From positions 139,199 to 165,319 of the forward strand of contig JBBBWG010020000.1 of assembly GCA_037176905.1 (NCBI GenBank): a DNA stretch of 26,121 nucleotides, read 5' to 3'. Shown here piece by piece: positions 1 to 12,400 of the stretch. Below the pieces are notes generated by a model. It did not search any database, was not told the DNA's origin, and saw only the letters and a list, made by a program, of their open reading frames with translations. Each line of letters opens with the position of its first letter. The first letter of the stretch is position 1. The DNA is from Azolla pinnata (Eukaryota; Streptophyta; Polypodiopsida; Salviniales; Salviniaceae). The translations under genes and the position numbers were made by a program.

Positions 1-260
1 ATATATATATATATATATATATATTCCTAGGGCCATCGGATATTGTAATTAGAACTTGACATTTTGAGGGCCTCAAATGAGTCATTGAATTGTAAGAGTG
101 AAGAAGCATGCAGGTAGATCTAATCTAAACTACCACACCAACATGATCAGAGAATTATTATTAATCATATAATGCACATAAACAAGCTAGCTGAATCAGG
201 AAGAACACTAGATGAATTAGAGGTATTGCAGTATACAAAGACTAGGGTGAGAGAGGTTGC
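1..260 (-). other. Start of KNOX intron 3, with (AT)n at the window edge
   Basis: This is the stretch after the last readable KNOX exon. The conserved coding sequence stops at the GAG codon at 263-261, exactly where class II proteins read ELKQ before an intron. The next bases on the minus strand are GCAACC, so a GC-AG intron is the simplest reading. The alternative is a GT donor (gtatac) at 236, which would add eight residues unlike the ELK domain. Without splicing the frame ends at a stop at 165. Positions 1-24 are an (AT)n microsatellite. No homeodomain sequence is visible here. Confidence 0.5.
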
Positions 261-3200
261 CTCTTTGAGTTCTCGCTTGAGTTCTCGACGAACATGGCTA
301 ACCATGGCTCTGTCATCGTCGATCGGAGGCAAGCTATAGTTGTCGGTGGGGTTAGTCGAGCTGGTGCCAAAGGTGCTGGCAAGGGTAGCGAGAGCTTGGT
401 CGGCATTCAAGATTTGCTGCTCATCATGCGGCATCATTAGCTCCGAGTTCCTTTCACTAGAAGATAAAACGGCCCCTATATAATAGTATAGGGAAAGTAT
501 ATTATGGATTATCCCAGCTAATTGCAGACTAATTTCACCAAATATACCAATGCATACATAGATATATATAATTGGTTATAATTGTTTGTTGTTTTCCTAT
601 ATAATAGTATAGGGAAAGACTATGGATTATCCCAGCTAATTGCAGATTAATTTCTCCAAATATACCAATGTATATATAGATGTACATACTTGGTTATAAT
701 TGCTTCTTGTTTCGGTGACAAATCTCCATGCATATGATTATATACTTATATGTATATATATTTACACTATAATTAGTTTCTGAAATATGTATAATTATCA
801 CTAACAATATGAATGTATCGATTTGAAACGAAGTATCATGAAAGGCTAATATATTAGATATATACCTGTAAGATCTTGCAGTGCATGCTCAAGTTCCCAA
901 CATGCAGAGATCGCCTCAGAGGCTTGGGTGCTCACATGCTCTTGCAAATATTCTTTCAATGACCGAAGTAGCATGATATAGTTTACCTACACGTCAATAC
1001 CAAATTATTTTCTCGAATTATTGTCAACAGATCTTAATTCTATGCCCCAATTGATATTGTATGTCTGTAATTATGATTTTGTATAAGTTGTTCTTGACTT
1101 ATTTAATCACAAATCTAATTGTATAATAAGCTCACAATCACCCGATTTTCCACTGTTTATTAAAAAAACTGGAAATGTAAACAAACGGCTAAGGTTTCTA
1201 AAAAACCCTAAACCCTAAACCCTAAAAACGGCTAGCTGCACGTAAAGCCTTGCTTCTTAATTTCATCTAGGGGATGGATACAAATTAGACTTGAATAATT
1301 ACAATTATAGGGATCAGAACATTGGAACAGTACCATTTATGCAGAGTACATGTACTAAACCCTAAAACGAATATTCACGGATCCACGTTCAAGCTGTAAT
1401 GAATTTAGTTTGAAGATGTCGCCTATCCATCAGAAAAATTGCACATAAGAAGAGGGCATTAACTCTTATCAATGCAATTTAATAGCCCCGGCATGGTCTC
1501 ATGACTCACAAACACTTATTATTACTACTAGCTAGAAAGATGAACAATATCCCTTCTTAAATATTCACAATCAGTACTTATTACTAAGGGGAAATCATGC
1601 TGGGAACAGCTTGCAATATATTCCTGCTTTGTAATTGACGCCGGAGGATCAATACTTTTCTTGAGTTTGACGGGTTATATTATCCATACCAGCCTCTGCT
1701 TTGATTTTTATTAATGTACTCTGCAAATCTGACCAGCTGCCAGCTTGACTGTTTGAATAAGCCACTGCATGATCATGCATACGATTGCTGCAGAAATATT
1801 TGTCCAAATTCGAGGATTGGATTATGCTGAAAATGACATAATTCTACTCTGCCATGTGCTGCAGGTGCTACCAAAACATTGCAATTAACAATGTCTGGCA
1901 CAGGATCAGATTGTAATTGCTTTGCAAAATATAATCAGCATACCAACCCTCTTACAGTCATGCATATGGGACAAAATCCAAGTAGGATATCCTTTTGTTA
2001 GTGTAAAAATTTGGTTCATGAAAAAACTTTGCTCCTTTTCCATTGATACATTTGGTTAAAGCTAATATTGACTTCAGTAATGAAAGACATAGTTAAGTAA
2101 AGATTAAGGGGTCAGATTATTGTTGTAATATGTAAACAGAAATGGAAATACAAAGCATGCAATATTGCACCTATGTTTCTGTAATTTATATTAGAGTTGA
2201 TTGTAGGCTTGCAATGACAATTCAAGAAATTATCATGTTATATAGTCCGTGATTTTCATTTATAAGAAGAATAACTATATTAGTTATCCACATTGCTGCA
2301 TGTGCCAATCAAATGACTTATCCCATGATCAATAAGGAAGCCAATTGTTTGTGTTTACTTGGTGATCGACGATGCTTGCATTAGTATCTAAATAGTTTTA
2401 TTATTCTATGTGAAGCGTTACGTGATGATTTATATCCAGATGATTATATTAACTAGATTGTAGGTTGACTATCAATCCTCAAGTTTGAAGCTGTTTATGA
2501 AATTAACGTATATTGTAGATTGGTAATTGACTTGTGAATACCAAAGCTTTCCATGAAAATATACTTAACTTAATTGACGATCTGCCCAGCTACAAGATTT
2601 AACTGCTATTATATTGTTTATGCTTTTATAGTTCCTCGCAGTAATGTTCATGTTTCTCAATAATAATTATAAAAGTTTGACCATATTATACCCTAAACCC
2701 TGACCCTAAGTGATGAACTATGACATAATTCCCATATTATTAGATTTTAGATCACTATTTGCTTGTCAATTAACGGAATATGTTGTCTTGTATATTACTC
2801 GATTTCTCAATTAGACATCGTTAATTGTTTTAATTACTGATATCATACAGCTTACATTGGGATATATTGTATATTATATGCATCTTTTTGAAGTAGAAAA
2901 AATGTACTCAAGCTAGATAGAATTTAAGCTTCTCGAATGACATAATTGATGATCTAAATAGTTCGAACTGCATCTTGTATACAAATGATTTGACGATGAA
3001 TTTGAATGCGCATCATTTTGAATTATTTTCAGGACGCGGTGTAAAGGTTTGATGATAGAAATATAAGTTATCAGTAATCATATATTATATGTGTACTAGA
3101 CTATCATAGAGGGCATTGTAATTCACTAATTATTCGATCAGCGCTAGTATCACAGCTACTTTGCTATTAGTTTTAATCATTTGATACTAATTTGTCATAG

Positions 3201-4313
3201 TAGTGTTTATAATTTGATCATCGCATTTGCGTACAATATGCTTGTTTCCTAAACAATTGGCTTGTATGTTCATAATAAACTGGCCGGGTGCAATCCTTAT
3301 GGTGGACGTCATGTGTATATTATCTGTCAACCTTAAATATTATGATCCGTGACAGGCACCATCACTTGATCATCTACAGTACTGAGGAAATTTAAAATTA
3401 TCCCATCTATATAGAAGAGAAAAGCTTAAAAGCATAAGAAGAAGAAGGAGAAGAAGAAGATTATGACAATGATACCCACGATGAGGACACCTTGTAACAC
3501 ATAGTACCTTGGTCCCCATCAAAGCATGAGCTATAAGAGCTAATTCACTAAGCTTGCTAAAACAGACAAAAATTAGAGTAAGTTAAACTAGCTGAAACGA
3601 TGATCAGCTGGTCGTAAAAGAGAACTAATCAATTAATAGCAGGAATATAGAAATCAAAGCTGTCTAATTACTCAACAAACAACAAGTCATTACAAAAATC
3701 CACAAAAATGGATGAAAAATTAGTATACAAATGCACTGTTGTCAAAACCAATTGCAGGACATTAGCAAAATAATAACAACAATTTCAAACCCAAATATGG
3801 GATTAGAAGAACTTAGCAATGTCGAGAAAGCCAGCTTAAATTTATTACTTATACATCAATATTGTATTAAAGATGTACCATGAAGTCATCGAGCTCGTCG
3901 GTATCATGTTGTAAGGGGAGGCCGAGGTATTTTGATGCTGCAGTGTGAACATTAAGCAGCGCAGTGTCGATGTCCTGAGCATTCTGTATGGGTGTCGAAA
4001 CGCGCAAGCAGGCAACATGCGCATCGAGCAATTGTTCAAAGAGAGGATGTGTCAGAATTGCAGCTTTCAGACGTGCATCTGGGCATTGCAAGATATTGTT
4101 GTCGGAGGATGGATTATTCATGCTCGACATGCTGCTGGCTGCGCTACTATTTGTGGTTATGATATTGATATTATTGCTTGTAGTTGTAGCAGTGGTGTTG
4201 ATATTGCTTGTATATAGCTGCGTGGATGTGGAAATATTAGCCGCGTAAGATGCACGGATAATGTTAATGTTGGTATTGTGCATATAGTTTGTATATTGGT
4301 CAGATCCTGACAT
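261..4313 (-). CDS. Class II KNOX homeobox protein, 5' part (KNOX1, KNOX2, start of ELK); gene runs off the left edge
   Basis: A TALE-class transcription factor gene read from three exons: 4313-3879, 986-866 and 475-261 (257 codons so far). Exon 1 starts at the first ATG (4313) with an Asn/Ser/Thr-rich leader of about 75 residues. It then gives the KNOX1 domain, with [20 protein letters not shown] and ending DELDDFM, followed by gtacat. Exon 2 follows acceptor tgtag and continues in phase 0 with the KNOX2 domain ([18 protein letters not shown] ... [14 protein letters not shown]), donor gtatat. Exon 3, from acceptor tatatag at 476, gives the linker and [17 protein letters not shown], the start of the ELK domain. 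The wording of KNOX1, KNOX2 and ELK matches class II (KNAT3-like) rather than class I proteins. Several usually fixed positions differ (QASEAI where HAMEAV is usual), and the N-terminus is unlike the family. The homeodomain is not in the window. Known for the family: nuclear DNA-binding regulators of differentiation, acting with BELL partners. Exon junctions are inferred from frame and homology. Confidence 0.85.
475..713. repeat. Two-copy tandem duplication, period 121 bp, covering the KNOX intron 2 acceptor
   Basis: Copy 1 starts at 475 and copy 2 at 596. Both read cctatataatagtataggga, then a shared stretch through ggattatcccagctaattgc and ggttataattg. Differences are a few substitutions and a short deletion. 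On the minus strand each copy ends in the same ttatatag acceptor, and the first-copy acceptor (476) begins KNOX exon 3. Confidence 0.9.
987..3878 (-). other. KNOX intron 1 (2.9 kb)
   Basis: GT (gtacat, at 3878) to AG (tgtag, ending 987), phase 0, splitting the DELDDFM / VNYIML junction of KNOX1 and KNOX2. It is AT-rich with no ORF of interest. It holds three telo-box sites (1203-1227, 1357-1366, 2690-2708) and a purine-rich AGAAGAAGG stretch near 3437-3460. I see no transposon ends. Confidence 0.8.
1203..1227 (+). repeat. Three tandem AAACCCT telo-box units in KNOX intron 1
   Basis: Three successive AAACCCT units, the Arabidopsis-type telomere repeat. A further single AAACCCTAAA lies at 1357-1366 and a degenerate CCCTAAACCCTGACCCTAA at 2691-2709. 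Such sites bind TRB-type Myb proteins and other telo-box factors in plants. A role here is inference. Confidence 0.8.
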
Positions 4314-4611
4314 TGCAAGCCGAATCAATAATATTCGTTAAGCTCAGCTAACTAGTTTTGGTAGATAATTGCCAGTGAGGCAAGACGTAGAATTAAGGCA
4401 GCTTTTAATTAATTAAGGATCACTAAGGTTCTGTATCGATCAAAAATTGAAAAGAATGGAGAATATGGGGATGATCAGGTTATGTTCAACGAAAGAGAAT
4501 TGAAGGTAAATGATATTAAGGATCATACAATAATATTCGGTTATAATTAGGGTTCTGCAATGATTTTCCAATGTAATTAGGATGAGAAGCAAGGCTAATT
4601 AGTTAGGTCCG

Positions 4612-4631
4612 GTTTAGGGTTCTAGGGTTTA
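4612..4631 (-). promoter_or_regulatory. Paired telo-boxes about 300 bp upstream of the KNOX start codon
   Basis: On the minus strand this reads AAACCCTAGAACCCTAAACC, two telo-box cores back to back about 300 bp before the ATG at 4313. I could not identify a convincing TATA box or transcription start for this gene, so the placement is only 'upstream'. Confidence 0.4.
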
Positions 4632-5962
4632 TTTGATGACTAAATACTAAGGTGGGCTAATCAGACATATAGTAATTAGTGATTAAGGACATTAATATGC
4701 ACGGCCGGATCCAATTGATAGTAAATTAATTTATCTAAAATGAGGGTATGATAAACTAATTCCAGCTGATCTGATCAGACTGCAGCTTGTCTGCCAAAAC
4801 ACTAGAGAAGAAACTGATCATCGCGGCGATGGCAAAAATAATACTTGATCTAAACCAACCATATTAATAATACTAATAGGAAATAAAAATTTAGGGCAAT
4901 TTTTATGTAGTTTTTGACTCCATTTGCATATTATTTCTGATTATTACCAGCCCCGGATGATAATCATAGCAAAAGATAAGAAAGACCTCCCCGCGGCCGC
5001 ACGAAGATGTAGAGGCCGGGAAGAAAGAAAATAGCTGTTAATATGTAATAATATGCCGAATTTATTCTATAGTGAATGAACGAAATCAGTATATTGAAAG
5101 AAGAAGATATAAATAAAGATTAATAATTTGGAAAAAGATGAGAGCCGGATGCGTCGAATAAAAACTCTCAGTGTCAGATCCAAAAGAAATCGGCCGGGTT
5201 GAAGTAAAAGCAAATGGAAATTATAGAGAGAGAGAGAGAGAGTAGAGAAATCAAATCGAATTCATGAGAGAAACGGGGAATTGTCTGATTTTTTAAAGGA
5301 GAGAGAATAACGTGACAAGGAAATAGATGGATTTCGAAAGACGGATTTTCAAGAGGATAATATACAATATACGCGCAGTAGAGATGGTATAAAAAACATA
5401 GGCCATAGATTAATATATAAGAAATATCAGATTCATAAGAGGAATTATAATCGTTGAAATGCTTTCCGCTTTTTGCGTTTCCGCTGCCCGCAGCGGAAAA
5501 CGAGGCCGGGGAAAAGCTTAAAAACACAATAGAATCATGGGAGAATTAACAAAAGAACGCCAAACCAAATTATGAAATCAGAAATTACAAACCAACGCAT
5601 GATCTTATCACCCAAGTGATTCACCTGGTACTAACTTTATTCCTAATCACTTCCCACTGATCATTGATCCTAATCGATTCCCTTACTATATTCAGTTAAC
5701 AAGGGTGCGTAATTGTAGAATCTAATTAATTGATTAATATGTTAATTTGGTATTAATCAAGTAATTGAACTTTAATCAATCAGTTCATTTGATGTTAATT
5801 GAACTCACAAGTAATTGATTTGGTGTTAATCAATCAATTGCGAGCTAAGTTTTAAAACTAGGCATTAATTTGTAATTTCTAGTTTTGGTAGCCGTTAAAA
5901 TGCACTTTGTAATGTTAGTTAGGCGTTTTGTGGCAACTCTTCATGATCACTCTATCCATCTA

Positions 5963-5987
5963 CTATAAATATATATGCAAACCCTAG
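5963..5987 (+). promoter_or_regulatory. Orphan TATA-box plus telo-box, plus strand
   Basis: CTATAAATATATA is followed closely by AAACCCTAG, an arrangement seen in plant promoters. Downstream DNA (6080-6190) is T- and CT-rich like a 5' leader, but no coding exon follows that I can support. It may drive a non-coding transcript or be chance. Confidence 0.25.
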
Positions 5988-7717
5988 ATTTTGTATTGAT
6001 ACATATATATAGAGTGCAGACATATATCGATCTCAAATTCCCAGGGTCTTCATCCAACTGATTCCAAGCATTTTTATGTAACCCAAAACGAGCTTCTTTC
6101 TTTTGTTCTTATTTTTTGCTAGATTGTTTTTTTTCTGCTTTTGCTGATTAGCCAACCCATGCTAGGCTAGCTAGCTAGGTTTTAATCTGGGTTGTGGGGG
6201 GGGGAGGGGGGGGTTCGGATCAAGTTATTTAATTTCGCATTAATCGATCCGTTTTCGATCGTTCTGCCTGGATCTCTGGATCCATCGATGATTATTGTGG
6301 ATTTAATTATTGATCAGTTTCGATCGCTCCGCTGGCCGTTCTCTCTTCATTCTAGTTCCGGCTCCGGCTGGAGGTCCAGCTCCGTCTTTGATTTTTTCTT
6401 TTTCACAGTAAGGATCAGTGAGGTTAAATGCGTGGAGATATAAATACATATATATACGTATATATATACGTAGACGTATATACATATATGCATATACATA
6501 TATGTCTGTATATATATAGATAGATAGATAGATAGATAAATCGAGATTCGATAGTATTTATCCCGGCTATTATGAATGAATCAGACACTGTATGTACTTG
6601 GGCGATTGGGGAGTACGGCCGGCCGGCAATGATGCCGTTTCCTTCCGTTCTTCCTCTTTTTTTTTCTTTCTTTTTTCTGTTCTGATGGAAGGGCAGCATT
6701 AAATGCGTCCATCAGCTTATACGTCCACGAATCTAGCGGATCTAACCCCGGTTAGGTTCGACAAGTCAACCAATATGCGCCGGCCGGTGGATATTATGGA
6801 GCCCTCGACTTAACCACGGTCAAATCTCCGCTTCCTTCCTTCCTTCCTTCCTTCCTTTCTTTCTTTCTGCCGATCTGCATTTTCGGCCTCCTACTGATCT
6901 GCGTGCGTTTCTCCATTAGATTTCATGAAAGCTCAGCTGGCAATTCTCGGGATTAAAAGGATTAAAGAAGCATTATGACTAGGCACGGGTTCAATAATTA
7001 GCTCTCCCTTTGCAAAGCCGTGCCGTATAAAAATTCAGACAGCGCTGATCGAATATCAAAAAAGGATATAAAAAAAAGAACCTACTGCATGCACATAAAT
7101 ATATTAAAACCCGTTCAAGCAGTCATAATTCTAGACTTGCCAGCGCCGCATTTTGTATCTATCAATCTGTCTGTGTGCATATATATATATATATCAATTG
7201 AGTACTAAAGATATAACTACGTAGAAAGGCATGGGGAAAACGATCGGTGTGAGTACTAGTTGTAGTAGGTACTTATAGTGGAAGAGGAGGATCCCGAGAA
7301 TCTAAGATCAAAAGCGGATCAGCTGCAGAATTAATATAAGCTGATGATCATCAGGCCAGAGACATGTACAGGTTGTAAAAAACTGCAGAAAGGGGAAATT
7401 ACTAAAAGGACGACAGATCATGAGCTTCCATATTGCATGCAATGCACTGGGCCCGGATCAGTTCAGTATCCAGACAAAAATCGATCGACGTATATTGATC
7501 TGGTTCTGTAAGTGTATTCTCTCCAATATATTTATGCTTGATCGATTCATAGGGAGAAGCAGAAGAAAGAAAAGGCGAGGAAAGAAATTCTTCTTCTTTA
7601 CTCTTTCTTTTTCTTCTTCCTTTTTTGGTTTTTTTTTTTTTACTGTGGAAAGATTCATCGGTGATGGAACTGATCGAATCTTGCACATCTCTTTCTCTTC
7701 CGCCCGCTCATAACCGG

Positions 7718-7803
7718 CCGACCGACCGACCGACTGACTGATTGACCGACTGATTGACTCACTGACTGATCACCCACCAGCTGCTGCTGCTGCTGCTGCA
7801 GCA
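7718..7803 (+). repeat. Tetranucleotide (CCGA/CTGA)n followed by (CTG)n
   Basis: CCGACCGACCGACCGACTGA grades into CTGA/TTGA units to about 7770, followed by seven CTG-type units at 7780-7803. Both are imperfect microsatellites. Confidence 0.85.
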
Positions 7804-8095
7804 CCGCTCTTTTTGATGATCTGGTATGAATAAAATGCTGGAAACACAATATTATTATTGTACTGATCTCTGATCTCCCGCGGCTCAACATAATTAAGCA
7901 TATCAATGATCAGCAACATGAGTCCAATCATCGCATTAATACGTATGATTCGGGCAATATTCTATATCGATCATCAATATCATGCAATATGGCCGATCGG
8001 CCGGCAATATACAGAATATATTACAGATCTAGGTATATATGTATAAGCTGCAAGAGTATAATGCTAGAGAAAGATTAAAGCTGATGATCAAGACA

Positions 8096-8131
8096 GAGAA
8101 GAAGAAGAAGAAGAAGAAGAAGAAGAAGAAG
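8096..8131 (+). repeat. (GAA)12 microsatellite
   Basis: Uninterrupted GAA triplets from 8096 to 8131. Confidence 0.95.
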
Positions 8132-9419
8132 CTGATGCGCCATGCTTTAATCTGATGTAGCTGATATTGATCAGTAAACAATATGTAGCTTTTGCACATT
8201 GCACCAACTCGCGGTAATTAGATCGGCACAAACTAATATTAATGACCAAATACTACACCCACAAACTGCAGATATATAGAAATTCTAAGAAATTTAGTAG
8301 TTAGATCGATCCAAATAATTATTATACAGATGCACGATCCAATCTAGTTGAATTTCATATTGAAATGCTTGATGTACGATCGAGCTATGACGATGTTCAA
8401 GGGCAGAACGCAATATTATAGTGATATGTGCATCTGAGCAGCTGCATGATTTACTCAAGCTAGCTGGATAATCAACATTTTTTAAAGTTCATTCAGATCA
8501 GATGCGGATGGACCATGTAATTAAATATATAATGGAGTACTTAGATTAGATGCAATGGCTGATCAGGACTTAATACGCATATAAAATTGAATACAAAGTG
8601 GTGAATCATTTGGCCAATATATTGCTAATTCCAGACGCCCTAAACCCTAAACCCTGATCATTTATATTGTTTCCAGATGATAATATGAATTCGACATCTC
8701 TAGTTTACACTAATGATTACAATATTATTGTAGAAATATTATTTCCTGATCCCGGGTATCGGCCAAGTTTATTTATGCAATACAACGGCCATCCATGCGG
8801 CCATTACAGCTGGTTATACGACAATATAGTACAATATTGTGAGATATTGATCTGAAGATGCTATTGCAGCTGGAACTGTTGAGTTTATCAAAGCTCTCTG
8901 AGGCAGTCAGCTCAAATATTTACTCCGACAATATACAATTTCTATCACTTATGTGCAGGGCTCTGATCCTTCCTCGTTCCATGCACTTTACCATCTCTCT
9001 CCCCACCAAAAAAGAACAGAAATCAGTCTTAATTGGGCCGTGCTCCACATCATGGCAAACCCCCGGGCCATATTGATACCTTGATGTTTAAGAAGGCACA
9101 ATGATTTCGTAGAAGTAATATGAAGTGACATATGGATCAGTGACATATAATTAAGCGTGGATGGATATAAGCAGCTCGCACACCAGCTCGACGTCTAACT
9201 ATTACCTACCTCTACACTTAGAACATATTTAAACGGCGAATATTCGGGGCCTGCAACTATGCAAAGAAGTAAATGCTGGGTCAGGGAACTACTTGGAAAG
9301 CGCTTATATGATCTCTAGCCGCTAATTAACCGATCCAAGGGAGGACCAATATTAATGCTAATTGTGCTTCATTAATAGGTTTATTGATTCGATAAACTAG
9401 CAATGCTAATCGATGAAAC

Positions 9420-9443
9420 ATCATGTGCTTGCAAGCACATGAT
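9420..9443. repeat. Perfect 24-bp palindrome
   Basis: atcatgtgcttg followed directly by its exact reverse complement caagcacatgat, with no spacer. Bases outside (c9419, t9444) do not pair. Confidence 0.9.
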
Positions 9444-12400
9444 TTCATGCAGCATCGGTGTAAGTTTGGAGCATTTGCCGAAAACCGCTAATTAACCAAC
9501 TCGAATGCAAGTCCATCACTGCCACAAAAACACTGTAATGCATCATAATTACCAGTGATGTATAATAATATTATTGTAATCCGATACTATTAGAGCGAAT
9601 TAGGAGATTAGATCAAATCTGTCGACATTTTTCTTAATCTAAGTAAATACAATATATTATTATAGGCGCACACTTTCACAAAACTGCGTTTAATATTCAC
9701 AATGATTGCTCTTTATATCAGTAGTCAAAGTGCATTCCTATGTGGCTCAATGACTTTGATCATGTACCAAAGCTAGTACAATGTACCAATATATTCCAAA
9801 GTCTACATGGGTCATGAGGAGTACTGTGATGCTACTTTTCAGTCAGCTTGACATGTTTCATGAAACAATCTTAATATAAACTAACGTTTATATGTGCTTT
9901 AATTATGAGACCTTATACGTGAAATTAGCATTAAACATGTGAAAGCTTGTGCAAGTGTTGATCCTCTATAAATAATTTGTATATACATAGGTTCTACTAT
10001 GATCACTGATCTCAAATTAGTTTGATTCAGCTTATCATCAACAAGAGATTAGTTATGCAGTTATGTGAGATCATTATATTTATTTACTAAATATTGTAAG
10101 TCACTGTAATTACGATTCTTTCATCTTTGAAAGAAAATAATCACTAGAGTTCGCATGTCAATATTGAAGCATATAATAGTAATTATTCTTGAGCCAATTA
10201 GTCTAGTGCTGATCGCAATTATATTATGCCTCTTGGTTTATATATAATTTTAAACGGCTAACTTCTACTGCAATTAGAAGATAATTTATTAGTTATAAAC
10301 TGTTAATATAATTAATATGACAATCACAAATTCAACAAGCATCCAATATGGAGGTTATAATTACCGCCATATTAATCATTTTTCTTTACTGCATTTTCTG
10401 TTACAGGACTCATTCTGATTTGTCCACCATCTTTGGCGCAATAATTAGTGAAAGTAGCATTGTTCAACCATGATTACCTTAGAGTAGTTATCTAGGCTTC
10501 AGGGTCAATTAAGGTGTATTGTTTCATTGCCTAGGAAACAATTATCTACTCGTCGTGTCATTTCCAATCAATGAATTGATTCTATAAATGCTTGCTCATA
10601 TTGAATAAGAATTTAGGTTGCTTGTGGTACATCAAGAATCTTCAAGTCCCTCTAATTAGGAGGCAATGTTATATACATTAATTCATATTTTTGAAAATGA
10701 ACAATATGGTTGATGAATCTCAATGTTATAGTTCTAAGTGTACAAAATAATTACCAATGATGAGACTCTAATGTCTTGTACATATTATAATTAGTTAGAT
10801 TTAAGATGATGAACTCTAGGGCCCAAAACTAATACGTGGAAGGGCTCAAGCAGCAAATTGAATAGAGAGAAGTCTAGTACCAATATTGTGCTAGCATTGA
10901 TCATAAGAGCTAATTATGGTCTAGCATTCCAGCAATTTAAAGACACAAATTAGAATCAAGTAGCCTTGAGAAATGTATCATAACTATGATGATAATCAGA
11001 AGCTAGGTTCATAAGTACAGGCACGTCCTAACACCATTACACCACTAATTAACCATGGTTATATTAAACCGACTATATTTACTGATGACAAATATATACA
11101 GGATCTCATCATGTATAACCTTGTTTATGTTTGTGATCCATATTACTGCAAGTGCACTCAATATTATTTGCTCTTTTTTCTAGATATATATGCTCTAATT
11201 ATTAATTCTCCCTTAGTGGATAAATGGATCATAGTTATCTTTTAATTTTTTGTTAGATTAATAGATAGCTATATATCCTTTTTACGTCGATCATGATTTT
11301 CCTGTTTGCTTATAGCCATAAGGCATGATGATACTTTCATATGATGATACTTAATTGGTCTCGCATAAAGAGCCAGCTCAGGGCCACATTCCCTAAACGA
11401 ACATATTCCAGTCATTAAACATGAGAAGAAAGAATATGTAATTCGAAGGACTTCCAAATAGACGAATTAGGACTAGTTGTTGTCATTCCTTTAGAGCATG
11501 ACATCTCATTCATTAATAATATATTGTGGCTGATCAATTCCTTAATCTGCACAAAAGGCTCTTCTCAACAAAACCGTAACAATATTGTATAATTCTATCA
11601 TGAATCATAATATACATTGTAAACAAACTGCAAGATATTATAATGTTCTGATTTTTTGCAAGTCGGGCAAGAATGTTCCTTTCAGGATTGGCAGCTTCTT
11701 AGGCACCGTGTGTGTAGAAATAGTAGATCAATATTCGAGGGAAATGATCAATTCCTCTTATTTTAATGGAAGGTGGTGGGAACCACATAGATCAGCTTCT
11801 ACCACTACAAAAGAAGAGGGCATAATTGATCCAGGCGATCGATCTCGGTGATGACTTAGCCAAACGACTCAATAGATACAAAGGTTGTACAAATTCCTAA
11901 TGGATTCATGAATCCATTAGGGTCGAGATAAGAAGAGTATTATAAAAGCTTGGATGAATATGTCAAAGAATTATGTGTAACTTGAAAAGGAAATCCAAGC
12001 ACATTACTATACCAAAATTACGTTGGCAAGCAGATATTTGATTCGATATTTGATAGAGATTGACTATATAGAGATGTTAAGTAACTATTAGTTGAAATAG
12101 CTATTAAAAAGTGTAACAACATTGAATAAACCCGGAATGTAACAACTAAGATTTAGCACTATAAATGCCCTCAACAAAGTAGGCAATCTAAGCCAATGTG
12201 AAAAAGGGTTAGAAATACAATGACTTTCTCAACCATTCTGCAATCAATGTGTCCATATATCCTAATCTTGCCCAATGTATTCACTGTTTATCTATAATTC
12301 CCAGACAACAAGTATTTACTAGAACAGTTGCCAAATAATTTTGAACAATGGCCATACTATCTTGGCTCAATATCTTCTACTTGATAGATCGAGTGGTAGG

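Larger units (their letters stand above)
4314..9419. other. Intergenic DNA upstream of the KNOX gene, no supported gene
   Basis: AT-rich non-coding DNA with many GATC and GGCCGG motifs and several microsatellites: (GA)n 5225-5242, G-rich 6194-6213, TA/GATA 6445-6538, CTTC 6831-6868, CCGA/CTGA 7718-7770, CTG 7780-7803, GAA 8096-8131. Telo-boxes lie at 5979-5987 and 8638-8655. The ORFs present are short, low in complexity or overlap these repeats, and none shows a domain I recognise. The AATTGATT/AATCAATT-rich stretch at 5720-5840 has many short inverted repeats. Confidence 0.6.

Noticed and set aside
1203..1227. Chromosome end or telomere
   Set aside because: Only three units embedded in an intron; this is a short interstitial repeat, as at 20969.
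4326..4328. TTG upstream as start of the KNOX protein
   Set aside because: Plant genes start at ATG; the first in-frame ATG is at 4313.
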